Shown here piece by piece: positions 52,709 through 63,778 of a stretch of DNA of 64,000 nt. This stretch comes from Cyrtodaria siliqua (lineage: Eukaryota; Mollusca; Bivalvia; Adapedonta; Hiatellidae), in contig JAWPHD010001276.1 in NCBI GenBank assembly GCA_037043455.1, positions 124,001 to 188,000 of the forward strand, read 5' to 3'. Under the pieces are notes generated by a model. The model worked only from the letters and a program-made list of their open reading frames with translations. It was not told the origin of the DNA and ran no database searches. The position numbers and the translations under genes were made by a program. How positions within the stretch are numbered: the stretch's first letter is position 1; each line of letters starts with the position of its first letter.

Positions 52709-53642
52709 AAAACATTAAAGACATACTATATACTTCAAAACATGGAATAATTTGGGTATTAAAATATATTGAACAACTGTATAACCATAGAATTAGAGAA
52801 TTGTATACATTTGCACATTTAAAAACAATATATAACATACATAATTCTGAATTCCTGAACTATTATACAATTGTTCAAAGCATTCCAAACAAATGGAAAC
52901 AGGAACTAAAAACAGAAGATAGAACGACACACTATAGCGAAATAAGCTTACTGAAACAAATAGGAAAACAAAACAGTGCCAACAAATTATTATATAACAT
53001 TCAAGTGGAACGCATGCAAACAGAATTACAAATTAAACCTCACCAAAAATGGGAAGAAACTATAACAAACATAAACTGGAAACTCATTCATACCACACCT
53101 TTCAAAAGCGCAATAGATACAAAACTTAGATCTTTTCAATATAAATATATAATGAGAAATATACCCACAAATAAATTTCTATATAAGTGCCAAATTAGTA
53201 ACACAAGTCTCTGTGATTTTTGCAATATGCACGTTGAAACAATTGAACATTTGTTTTGGGAATATCCATTTAGTAGAGCTTTTTGGAAAGAAATACATAA
53301 CTTTTTAAACAGCAAAAATATGCGTTTTGCATTGACTTTCCAAATGATTTCATTTGGTATTATTCAAGATAAATCGTATTCAGATATTTTAAACTGTGTT
53401 TTAATAATCGCAAAGTATTTTATTTTCAAGAATAAGTATGCGAAAACGATTCCTAGTTTTACATCATTCATCTCATACATACAAAAAATTGAACATATAG
53501 AGCATATTATAGCCAGTTCGAAAGACAAATTGGAATATCACTCAAAAAAGTGGGAAGTTTTACGTTTAAACACAGAAAATTGAACAGTATTCGGTAACAA
53601 ATTCTCTCTCTCTCTCTCTCCCTCCCTCCCTCCCTCTCTCTA

Positions 53643-53673
<31 letters not shown>

Positions 53674-53909
53674 TTCTCGCTTTTTTCTTTTTTCTTTCTC
53701 AATTTCTACTACCTCTAGTCTCTGCCGCTGAATGTAACTTATTTCTTGGAATACATACATGTAAAACGACACTTTAATATAACTGTTCTGTGCTATTGAA
53801 TGACTACATTCATGTATATGTAACTTTTGTACTGTCATACACCTTATATTGTTTTTGCATATATGTATTAAAAGAAATAAAATATTGAAATATAAAAAAG
53901 AAAAAAGAT
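52709..53909 (+). mobile_element. 5'-truncated L1-type non-LTR retrotransposon (ORF2 C-terminus)
   Basis: The frame is open from about 52709 to the stop at 53581-53583. The protein (260 residues counted from its first Met at 52801) has the post-reverse-transcriptase region of L1/Tx1-like elements: FKSAIDTKLRSFQYKYIMRN, TNKFLYKCQISNTSLCDFCN, then VETIEHLFWEYPFSRAFWKE, a CX2C...H zinc-binding motif with LFWE. Endonuclease and polymerase domains are absent, as expected of 5' truncation during insertion. A 3' UTR with simple repeats and an A-rich tail with AATAAA (53875-53909) follows. Confidence 0.85.
53605..53671. repeat. (CT)n(CCCT)n(TATC)n compound microsatellite
   Basis: Simple repeats in the 3' UTR of the L1-type element directly after its stop codon. 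Such tracts in LINE 3' ends often expand after insertion. Confidence 0.9.
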
Positions 53910-54838
53910 ATTGAATTGTATTGTATTGTTTAGTATATAGCACCAATAATTAAAAAAATCTATGTTTTAGAATGTAGTTTAAAAAATCTACGGAAGGTAA
54001 GGAAATTAAGAAGAAAAAGAACAGTAACAATTATATATGAACACATAATTATAAACAATCTCATTAAAATCATATCCTAATTACGCTTTGATACTAGAGT
54101 AGAGTATCATAACGTGATAAGGGTCTGATTTTAATGAGATTTAATTATAAAAGAATGATATAAAATAAGTATTTATGACTGAAGCCCATGATTGGTAGAA
54201 TAATGAAGACGGCATGTAATTTACATTTTATTTCCTTGATATTGAAAGTATTTAAATGGATAAATATAATTTAACTATTAAAGGAGGCCTTTTATTGAAA
54301 ATTTTAAAACTATTCCAATTGCATGTAAAATGCAACATTAATGAAACATTTGATCCTTGTTGTTCGGTTTTAAAATTCGAATTCACGATAGATGATGAAT
54401 GGAGTCGGACGTAAATAGTTTAAATAACTATTGTGAGAAAAATCCTTTTAAATAAAGGGTCATGTTAAGGTATAATTCATTCATTATGTTTAGATCGTTT
54501 ATAATAGCAATATCCTTATTTGTCAAGTTAAAGTCGGAGCCCTAAATTCTCCCGACAACCTGATGTACCCCCTTAATGGTATTTATATCAGGTATTGACT
54601 TTTTGGGGCATGACTGTAGGGAGGAAATAAAACTCAAACACACATTTTGACAATTTTGAGGTCCCCCTTTCGAGGTAGTTGTATTGGCCGTTCTATGGGC
54701 CTTTTTGTGGTGGATGCGGACGTGCGCACTCAATAGACTTTAGTGAAAGTCTCGGACAGACGATCATGTTCTGGCAGTATGGATACCAAAACTACGAAGC
54801 AGACTTGCTAGACCATAGCGGTCGCCTCTAGAATACCT
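53910..54838. other. AT-rich spacer, possible 3' UTR of the minus-strand gene
   Basis: Nothing is recognisable in 53910-54540. Positions 54541-54838 lie just after the stop codon of the 54839-55312 exon and are somewhat richer in GC, so they may be its 3' UTR. That is inference only. Confidence 0.4.
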
Positions 54839-55312
54839 TCATTCTTCTTCGCTGTGTATTTCTCCGAAAGAGTCGTCGCCCAAACCATTGTAGACATTTT
54901 CTCCATCGTCTGGATTTTCGCCATACAACTTGAAGCGGAGATCCAGAACCTCGTTCTTCTTGATGCAGGCGTAGTGGCAGAACGTCTTCAGTGTTCCCTC
55001 CACGACGAGAATGCGCATGCGTAGAGTGTAGCGGAAGATCTTCTGGTCTTCTACACGCGCTCTGGTGTAGCGGCTGTTAAGGTAGTCAAGCTTCGTGTTG
55101 AGTAGGTTGATCTGGTCGCAAGCACGTTGGAAGCGTCGCTGAGCCTCGTACAGTTGAGCGTACATATAGAATTTCTCCATCCCCATGATATTGTCAAGTT
55201 GGCTTTCCGGGAAACTGCAAACTATGGCGGTGTTTGACTGTAAGTGATGGTCTACGAACACGGTGATGACTTCGACGATCAAGAGCACGACAATCTTCCG
55301 ATGATAATCAAT
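54839..55312 (-). CDS. Coding exon of an unrecognised protein (3' terminal exon or single-exon gene)
   Basis: The exon stops at TGA 54841-54839. The frame is open upstream to about 55345 and has a plausible acceptor (TTGGTCAG ending at 55313), after which 157 codons follow (IDYHRKIVVLLIVEVITVFV...). There is no ATG at the front of the frame; the first Met residues are in NIMGMEKFYMYAQ, so either an upstream exon exists or translation starts there (about 120 residues). The N-terminal part has a hydrophobic stretch (IVVLLIVEVITVF), the middle is helical and basic (YEAQRRFQRACDQINLLNTK), and the tail is acidic (DDGEN...HSEEE). Codons are GC-richer than the AT-rich surroundings and CpG is kept, which supports real coding. 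I do not recognise the family; no function is proposed. Confidence 0.55.
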   Translation of the reverse strand: MDYHRKIVVLLIVEVITVFVDHHLQSNTAIVCSFPESQLDNIMGMEKFYMYAQLYEAQRRFQRACDQINLLNTKLDYLNSRYTRARVEDQKIFRYTLRMRILVVEGTLKTFCHYACIKKNEVLDLRFKLYGENPDDGENVYNGLGDDSFGEIHSEEE

Positions 55313-56387
55313 CTGACCAACGAGGTAGAATGGTTGTCAAACAAGATAATTACGATCTATATATACTCCGCAAATTCACTGTAGGCAGATCAGATATGAA
55401 TAACTCAATCAGATATGCAAATGTGAATGAATCCTACAAGCCACGTTTATAATATTTGTAGGGAGGAAACATATGTAAACATGCCACAACATAATTGAAC
55501 TACTAATTAATTAATTACTCGCGAGGATGCGATAAGTAACTTAAAGTGGTGACTTGACGCCCGATGAACCAAGCCTGCTGAGTGGATAATGGCCGGTAAT
55601 TAATGCGCGTGTCAGTCACTATGTGTGAATGTAAGCCTCTATTGAATTATAAAGAGTGGCATATTTACGGTTACGGCTTGTTAAAGTTGGCTTTTATCTC
55701 CTAATCAAGCTGTCAATACAGTTTTCGCGGTTGTAAAATATGGTGCTTAAATATGTCAGATCTTGCGTTTCCATGTTATAGCATGATTTGACAGACGTTT
55801 AGACTAATATGTTATTATAGTGTCACATATGTTTCATTTCGTTGTATTGAGTGTATTTTGTGATAGTATACCGTAGGCTTCTGCAAGCTGACTGTTTAAT
55901 TATTGGTAAAGGCTGTATTGTATTACTGGTGAAAAGGTTGTACTTTAATAAATAAACTATATATTTGTAATAGAATACACTGAACACAATTTCCAATTAT
56001 TGACTTTTGTATCTTAACTAGTAGGTCATGTGATCACAATACAATAGTATTAATATTGTATATTTGGTTACGATTAAACAGTTGCAAACATTTGCAAATT
56101 AGTCTTTGAGGTTGGAAAGCTATAAATAATATATATATAAATATATATGATTAATTCACATTAAGTATCGAGTTGCGAACGGCTAATGCGGCCTTTCTAA
56201 CATATCCAGCAATATTACATCAGAAGTATCATGTGTCTGCAGTAATTCTAAAAAAATAAGCATTCTAGGTCTAATATAATAGGCTCTTTAAATAATAAAA
56301 TAGAAAGTTGTTTTCTTAATTCTGTATAAAAATGGACAAATGATATTCGTCTTCAATATCTAACATATTACATACCTGGACCCGTAT

Positions 56388-56650
56388 TCATAAAGCAACT
56401 TTAAGTTGGAAATATTTCTTAAGTCAAAATTTAAGAGTTTTACATATTTTTAAATATCCTTATTAACCTCTCAGGGACATTACAAATCATCTATTTTAAA
56501 TAAACATATTTAGCTATAGGTTTTATTTATCCATAACTTTATTGAAAATATTAAGAAAACGTCTTAAATCGATAGTAAAAGGTGTTAAAATAAATGATAA
56601 AATTTGACTTAATTTAAGATTTTGCTAAGAAACTTTATGAATAGGGACCC
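56388..56650. mobile_element. Palindromic MITE-like element
   Basis: The left end CCCGTATTCATAAAGCAACT is mirrored by the right end 'aagaaactttatgaataggg'. Further 'cttaag' and 'aaatttaag' blocks pair internally. Length is about 260 bp with no ORF. Flanks were not resolved. Confidence 0.55.
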
Positions 56651-57144
56651 TGACAATTTAATGTTTGTCTGAATAACAGATGCACCATATTATGTTTTAG
56701 ACTAATTGCAAGATGGTATTTGTTCAATTGGTATACATTATTAAAACGAATTAACAAACAATTGTACAATATTGAAATAATCATTAAATCGTAACAGGGT
56801 TTCTTTCTATATCTCCCTTTAGTAAGAAGTTATAAAATAACCACTCAGTTCAGAATCAAACGTGCACGCAACATGGTAATCGGTCAATTGACTTATTTAT
56901 CAAAACTAGACTGACACACATGTTGGGAAAAACTAATTACTTATTTAATTAGTAGTAATTGTAATAACTCGTAATGATATGCATTGTATACTGCTCGTAA
57001 TGTTTTGTTGTTTTTGTTGTTTTTTTTATCATTATTTTGTTTTAATAAAACTGATCGACAATTAATTTAAATGCGTGTATTACTATTGGACGCAGTATGT
57101 AATTAAATAAAATACACATAATCGTCAACATTGTATGGCTTATT

Positions 57145-57465
57145 TTAAAGGGACAGACGACAATCTTGATTTTTTTTAAAAACTTGCGTAGTCCCGTCAA
57201 TAATTTTTCTACATAAACTGCATTTATTCAATCATTAATATTAATTATAAGAATACTAGTAGTATCAAACAAATTGTTCTTGCATATTACTAACTGTTCA
57301 TTACAATTCACCAATAAAATATTCCAACTTATTGCAAAATAGCAATAACAATACAACAAAGGAAAGTTGAACATTTTAAATATATGCCAGCAGATTTAAG
57401 CCAAAATGATATTGGATTAATAATTCGAGACATTTTAATGCTTGATGAAGACTTCAAGATAATGT
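57145..57465. mobile_element. TTAA-flanked MITE, copy 4 (inverted, diverged right end)
   Basis: The left end TTAAAGGGACAGACGACAAT and interior 'cattaatattaattataaga' are the reverse of copies 1 and 3. The right end is degraded ('acttcaagataatg'). Confidence 0.6.
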
Positions 57466-57589
57466 AAATAGTCTCTTTCTTTTACAGACATTGCATAATA
57501 TTGTATATTCCAGTATGTACTTACACATGACAGTATTGAGGACCTATACATTAGCTCCGTAAAACTTCTTTGAGATCGAAGACCGCAGA

Positions 57590-58285
57590 ATGACATTTAC
57601 TATGCTACCAAGCTGGATTTTGAATGTATAGCTAGCTCTGAGATCGACATTTGTCACATTCAATATAGAGCTGGGTTTTGCATATATAGCTAGCTCTGAG
57701 ATCGACAATGTCACATTCAATATCGAGCTGGGTTTAGAATGTGTAGCTAGCTCTGCGAACGACATTCTTTTGAATGTATAGCTAGCTCTGCGATCGACAA
57801 TGTCACATTCAATATCGAGCTGGGTTTTAAATGTATATTAATAGCTAGCTCTGAGATCGACATGTAACATTCAATATCGAGCTGGGTTTTAAATGTATAG
57901 CTAGCTCTGAGATCGACAATGTCACATTCAATATCGAGCTGGGTTTTGAATGTATAGCTAGCTCTGCGATCGACATTCAATATCCATCTGGGTTTTGCAT
58001 ATACAGCTAGTTCTGAGATCGACATTATGTTTAATATATAGCTAGGTATGACATTGATTTACCTTTAATATTTAGCTCGATTTAGAATGTATAGCCAGCT
58101 CGGAGATCGGCATTCAATATCGAGTTGGGGTTTGAATTAATAGCTAACTCTGAGATTAACATTCAACATTCACCTGGGGTTTAAATATAGGGCTAGCTCT
58201 GAGACGACGTTCAATATCGAGCTGGGTTTTGAAAGTAGAGCCAGCTATGAGATTGACATTCATTATCGAGCTGAAGTTTAGACAA
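57590..58285. repeat. Tandem array, ~57-bp unit, about 12 copies
   Basis: The unit is 'ttcaatatcgagctgggttt', 'tgaatgtatagctagctctg', 'agatcgacaatgtcaca', with a shorter variant lacking the last 9 bp. Divergence rises toward 58285. Two ORFs of 73 and 92 codons on the minus strand (57544-58025) are repeat artefacts. Confidence 0.88.
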
Positions 58286-58974
58286 CAGACTGGGTCCAGT
58301 CAAATAATTGTACATCATGTGCATTGCGTTTGCGTTTGCATGCTTACCGGAATATTAATTATTCATCTGCACATCCGTAGAGAACGGAACTGTCTGAGTT
58401 TGTGGCAATATGTGATAACATGATGAAGATGGTAATTTTATCAATGTGTTTGCTATAATTAGATCTGTATCTCGTAACGTCTTTGCATACGTAATTTACA
58501 ATCAAATATGCATGCCCGGGGATAATATGCTGTCATCGATATTGTTAATGGTGTTATTATTACAATTCTGGTATTGACTCACATTTTTGTCTATATTTCG
58601 CTAGACAGGAATGTCTTCTTTTCCCGAATTTTATGGTGCAAATTTGGTAGATTTACATAAAAATCAAATAAAAAAATAGATTGGAATCTGTGAAATTCGT
58701 TGAAATTAAACGTGGCACAATGCGGACATTTCGAGAAATTTTGTCTGGCTTTGAATACAAGTTTTATTTATGCAAATTATTTCTCGTTCCAATTATTGTA
58801 GTTTCCTACCTCAAACGTGTTGAGCAATAAGGCAGCTGAATGCAAAGTTTCACTGTGTAAATTCCTTGATTTTTAAGAGAAAAGTAAAACATGATGTTAT
58901 TTATTTATTTTATTAAATATTCTTTTACTTTAAACTGCTTTTTATTATTATTTTTTATTTTGTGTGTGTGTATA

Positions 58975-59178
58975 AGCGTTTATTTATCCTCGCTGTATTG
59001 CACTAAGCATTTTAGCGAGCAGACCTAGGTTTAAAGTCTCATCCGAAGGACTGGTAAGGTAGGAAATACTTTGAAATATTTCGATAATTAACCCAAATTC
59101 GGTCCTGGCTGGGATTGAACGCGCGATCCCTGGGTTACTAAGCCGCAATGATAACCATTACACCACGGCGCTACCAAA
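58975..59178 (-). repeat. tRNA-derived SINE, minus strand
   Basis: On the minus strand, 59178-59110 reads GGTAGCGCCGTGGTGTAATG (box A) and GCGTTCAATCC (box B). The body 'agtccttcggatgagacttt' then 'aaacctaggtctgctcgc' is a central-domain phrase found in many invertebrate SINEs, related to that of the SINE at 59728. The head looks like a tRNA but lacks acceptor-stem pairing. Confidence 0.75.
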
Positions 59179-59727
59179 TTATTTTATTTTGTAATTAAAG
59201 ATGGACTTTTTATACGAATTGAAATCCAGACTACTAAAGATTTACTAATTATTATTATTCAATTTTGTGGTGCTTAAATTAGCTTGATGAGTATAATATG
59301 AAAAGCAGATATATTTTAACAATTGCAAGATTTGACGGAATTAGTTTAGCGTTATTATGACCATATTTACAGTCAACTTCTATATTATGTACAGTCAGTG
59401 TCCCAAAACGGTCGCCCTTAAGCTTACAATTCTTTGGAAACGTTTCTTATATCCATTAAACGTGGATATGATGCACCTTTCCCCACAAAAAAACTAACAG
59501 CAACAGACTCTCACCCTCACACACTCCTCCACACACGCGCACGCACGCACGCTGGGCACATTTTGGGATGGAGTGCAATCAGCCCTGTCACTGAAGGGAG
59601 ATAATACATTGAATTAAGGCCGCTCGGTCGCTATATATACAAGCAAAGAGAGCGCACGATATAATTATATTGTTAAAAAAAGAGAGTTTATTCCAAGATT
59701 TACATATGTAAACAGCAATGGATATTG

Positions 59728-60060
59728 AGCTAAGGTGGCCGAATGGTTAGCATACTTGCCGTCGATCCAGAGGTCCCGGGTTCAATTGGTGGGGTGACGC
59801 CCCAGGTTTTCCAAACGCACTTCCTCGGTACATTATTCGGGCAAAGGTACTTTGAAAGTATGCCATCCTTCGGAAGGGATGTTAAGCCGTCGGTCCCTTG
59901 TGCAGGGAAAGCCATACCCTGTGTACGTTAAAGATCTCGCCGAACGTTAATCAATGATACAAGAAGCCCGTTATCCCTTCCTCGGAAATGGGTTTGACGT
60001 GATAATCAGAATTATGTGCAGTATCGGAAGAAAAACTAACATGTGATTCTAGCTCAAGAG
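59728..60060 (+). repeat. tRNA-derived SINE, plus strand
   Basis: The head has box A AGGTGGCCGAATGGTTAGCA and box B GGGTTCAATTG. The body has 'gccatccttcggaaggga', 'tgttaagccgtcggtccct' and 'gtgtacgttaaagatctcg', a conserved SINE central domain. Two overlapping short ORFs here do not code. Confidence 0.8.
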
Positions 60061-60714
60061 ACACATTAATTTATTATTACCCCCGACCACAAAAGCGTGA
60101 TGCACGAGCAAATCGCAGTATACCATGTACACGCATTGAATGCTCGACAAACGACACTAGCTCACTGAAGTCTTTGGAAGAACATTGAAACGGATACCAT
60201 CAGGTAAATTTAATTTTAATACGACACAACTAGCTTTTGCAATTTAGTTGATGGTTTAATTATGTCGTTAAGATTAATCAGTTGCATTGGTTCGTACTTT
60301 CTTCCACTCACGTGTGAACTATTTTAATGTGGGTACAGATGGTCTTGAAATGACCTGAAAATGAAATGAAATGGGGTGGGGAGGGGTAGGGGGTGGTTAT
60401 CTGTTTACTTCCCTCGTGTTAACACATCATGGTAGGTTGCATTGAGTTCCAACATGCAATGCATTATCCACTTAAAGCTACCGAGGCGGTACGGATGTGG
60501 GAGAGAAAATGTTGATATCAAAGAGCACGGGCAGGATATGATTATAAGTAGGGAATCGATAAAACGATAAAAATGCGAGCATGAAAAAAGATGGACGACG
60601 AAGAGATCTGTAAGAAATGGAAGTAGCATAACTAAATGAAAGCTGCTATTTGAACCGCTCCCCTATGGAAAGCCTCGGCTGCCTTCTGTTGGCCTTTTGC
60701 ATTTTGTGCAGTAC

Positions 60715-61680
60715 GCTTTGTAAGTCGTTTTGTGCATTTTCTAAGTTGTTATGTGCATTTTCTAAGTTGTGATGTGAATTTCGTACGTTATGTGCATTTT
60801 GTAAGTTGTTATGTGCATTTTCTAAGTTGTCCTGTGCATTTTCTAAGTTGTTATGTGCATTTAGTAAGTTGTTATGTGCATTTTATATGTTGTCATGTGC
60901 ATTTTCTAAATTGTCCTGTGCATTTTCTAAGTTGTTATGTGCATTTTGCAAGTCGTCTTGTGCATTTTCTAAGTTGTTATGTGCATTTTCTAAGTTGTGA
61001 TTTTCGTAAGTTGTTATGTGCATTTTCTAAGTTGTCCTGTGCATTTCGTAAGTTGTTATGTACATTTTCTAAGTTGTAATGTGCATTTTCTAAGTTGTCC
61101 TGTGCATTTCGTAAGTTGTTATGTGCATTTTCTAAGTTGTCCTGTGCATTTCGTAAGTTGTTATGTGCATATTGTAAGTTGTTATGTGCATTTTCTAAGT
61201 TGTTATGTGCATTTTCTAAGTTGTCCTGTGCATTTCGTAAGTCGTTATGTGCATTTTGTAAGTCGTTATGTGCATTTTGTAAGTCGTTATGTGCATATTC
61301 TAAGTTGTTATGTGCATTTTCTAAGTTGTTATGTGCTTTTCGTAAGTTGTTATGTGCATTTTCTAAGTTGTCCTGTGCATTTCGTAAGTTGTTATGTGCA
61401 TTTTGTAAGTTGTTATGTGCATTTCCTAAGTTGTTATGTGCATTTCGTAAGTTGTTATGTGCATTTCGTAAGTTGTGATGTGCTTTTCGTAAGTTGATAT
61501 GTGCAATTTCTAAGTTGTTATGTGCTTTTCGTAAGTTGTAATGTGCATATTCCAAGTTGTCTTGTGCATTTTCTAAGTTGTTATGTGCATTTTCTAAGTT
61601 GTTATGTGCGTTTCGTAAGTTGTTGTGTACATTTAGTAAGTTTGTATGTGCATTTCGTAAGTTGTCTTGTGCAAACTACA
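60715..61680. repeat. 21-bp satellite, left arm of the foldback element
   Basis: The unit is ATGTGCATTTTCTAAGTTGT plus T, with 'cgtaag', 'cctgtg' and 'tgtaag' variants. As 21 is a multiple of 3, every frame gives a seven-residue repeat (CAFSKLL, VHFLSCY on plus; ENAHNNL on minus), producing ORFs up to 192 codons. These are not supported as genes. Confidence 0.93.
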
Positions 61681-62634
61681 AGTCGTCGTTAAGTAGACTT
61701 TTTATCGGAATAGGTTTTTGAAGGAAACACCGGTAGAAATGGCGGCTCCAGGAGCGAACGCTATGCTCTGCATACTTTAACAAAATTGGGCTAGGGACAT
61801 TATACAATAAATTCTTAGAACAGAAAATTGATTTCAAAATGTGTTAGGGATTGTATGACGTGGAGTCAAAAAATTTAAAATAGCAAGTTTGTAAAAAAAA
61901 AATGATGAAGAATTATCATAGTTTGAGAGTCGTTATGGCTAAAACAGTCTATATCCTATCAAAATCCTTAATTGACCATTATCTTGTCTGCCGTACACGT
62001 TCTGTCTCCACGATAGATACGTTTATGGATTTCGTCCCTTGTTTATCAGTACTCTGAGAGAAAAGAGAGTAAATGGGGCTTAGAAGGGAGATAAGGGTGG
62101 GAGAAGGGAGAAATGGGGGAGGGAGGAGGGAGAAGACGACCTCACGTAGCCCCTACCCATCAGTGTTGGGAACTAACAAAAAATAATGATAATAAATTGA
62201 AAAATATATTTAAATAAAAGTAATATTAACTTGCTATTTGTTGAAAACAAACATATTTTAAGTTTTCCTGAAAAAAGTCCCAGAGTATTTAAAATATGTT
62301 TATTTTCAACAAATAACACGTGAAGTCCAGACTCTTTTGAACCTATACCTTTAGGACGTCCTATTGGTTAAAAGATGGAGGGCTATAAACCTTAGGACTA
62401 CACACAAAGACAAACAAATAACACGTTATTTGATTTATTAACTCCACGTCAGACAATCCCTTAAACATTTTGAAATCAGTTTTATGATCTAAGAATTTAT
62501 TGTATAATGTACCTAGCCCAATTTCTTTTATCGGGGCAGAGCATAGCGTCCGCTCCTGGAGCCGCCATTTCTACCGGTGTTTCCTTCAAAACTTATTCCG
62601 ATAAAAAGTCTACTTAACGACGACTTGTAGTTTG

Positions 62635-63715
62635 CACAAGACAACTTACGAAATGTACATAACAACTTATGAAATGCACATGACAACTTAGAAAATGCAC
62701 ATAACAACTTCGAAAATGCACATAACATCTTCGAAAATGCACATAACAACTTAGAAAATGCACATAACAACTTAGAAAATGCACAAAACAACTTAGAATA
62801 TGCACATAACAACCTACGAAATGCACATAACAACTTACGAAATGCACATAACAACTTACGAAATGCACATAACAACTTAGAAAATGCACATAACAACTTG
62901 GAAAATGCACATGACAACTTAGAAAATGCACAAGACAACTTAGATATGCACATAACAACCTACGAAATGCACATAACAACTTACTAAATGTACATAACAA
63001 CTTGGAAAATGCACATAACAACTTACGATATGCACATAACAACTTACGATATGCACATAACAACTTAGAAAATGCACAAGACAACTTAGAATATGCGCAT
63101 AACAACCTACGAAATGCACATAACAACTTAGAAAATGCACATAACAACTTGGAAAATGCACATGACAACTTAGAAAATGCTCAAGACAACTTAGAAAATG
63201 CACATGACAACTAGAAAAAAATGCACATAGCAACTTACTAAATGCACATAACAACTTACGAAATGCACATAACAACTTACGAAATGCACATAACAACTTA
63301 GAAAATGCACATAACAACTTGGAAAATGCACATGACAACTTAGAAAATGCACAAGACAACTTAGATATGCACATAACAACCTACGAAATGCACATAACAA
63401 CTTACTAAATGTACATAACAACTTGGAAAATGCACATAACAACTTACGATATGCACATAACAACTTATGATATGCACATAACAACTTAGAAAATGCACAA
63501 GACGACTTAGAATATGCGCATAACAACCTACGAAATGCACATAACAACTTAGAAAATGCACATAACAACTTGGAAAATGCACATGACAACTTAGAAAATG
63601 CTCAAGACAACTTAGAAAATGCACATGACAACTAGAAAAAAATGCACATAGCAACTTACTAAATGCACATAACAACTTACTAAATGCACATAACAACTTA
63701 GAAAATGCACAGGAC
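62635..63715. repeat. 21-bp satellite, right arm (inverted), with a 421-bp higher-order repeat
   Basis: The same unit lies in reverse complement. Variant positions repeat with a 421-bp period: 'tagatatgcac' at 62941 and 63362, and 'gacaactagaaaaaaatgc' near 63205 and 63627. So one block of 20 units was duplicated recently within this arm only. Confidence 0.9.
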
Positions 63716-63778
63716 AACTTAGGAAGCGTACTGCACAAAATGCAAAAGGCCAACAGAAGGCAGCCGAGGCTTTCCATA

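Larger units (their letters stand above)
55313..57540. other. AT-rich stretch upstream of the unknown exon, with one MITE
   Basis: It may hold the promoter or intron of the minus-strand gene; no upstream exon could be picked by eye. A TTAA MITE copy is at 57145-57465. A 'cttaagtcaaaatttaag' inverted motif region lies at 56400-56640, with 'cccgtattcataaagcaactttaag' at one side and 'aagaaactttatgaatagggaccc' at the other, so 56388-56650 is probably another palindromic MITE. Confidence 0.5.
58286..60656. other. Intergenic with SINEs
   Basis: SINEs occupy 58975-59178 (minus) and 59728-60060 (plus). The remainder (58286-58970, 59180-59725, 60070-60656) shows no recognisable gene or repeat. Confidence 0.6.
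60664..63778. mobile_element. 3.1-kb foldback transposon with satellite arms
   Basis: Both ends read inward TATGGAAAGCCTCGGCTGCC and stay identical for about 55 bp. They are flanked by the direct repeat GCTCCCC (60657-60663 and 63779-63785). The arms (60664 to about 61880, and about 62434 to 63778) are inverted copies. From outside in each has the unique tip, a 21-bp tandem repeat of about 45-50 units, a ~95-bp unique block (61677-61770 with 62530-62640), and a further ~100-bp block. The centre (61880-62434) has a smaller hairpin around 62230-62330. No transposase ORF is present. The layout resembles Drosophila FB elements, whose arms are also built of short tandem repeats. Confidence 0.88.

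Noticed and set aside
57544..58025. Minus-strand ORFs with ISELAIYAKPSSILN-like repeats
   Set aside because: These are translations of the 57-bp array; frame changes between units show no constraint.
59110..59178. tRNA gene on the minus strand
   Set aside because: Box A and box B fit, but the acceptor stem does not pair and a SINE central domain follows, so it is a SINE head. The same holds for 800-893, 2225-2322, 27715-27780, 49580-49680 and 59728-59800.
60715..63715. CRISPR-like regular repeats
   Set aside because: Units are directly adjacent with no unique spacers, and the context is an animal genome.
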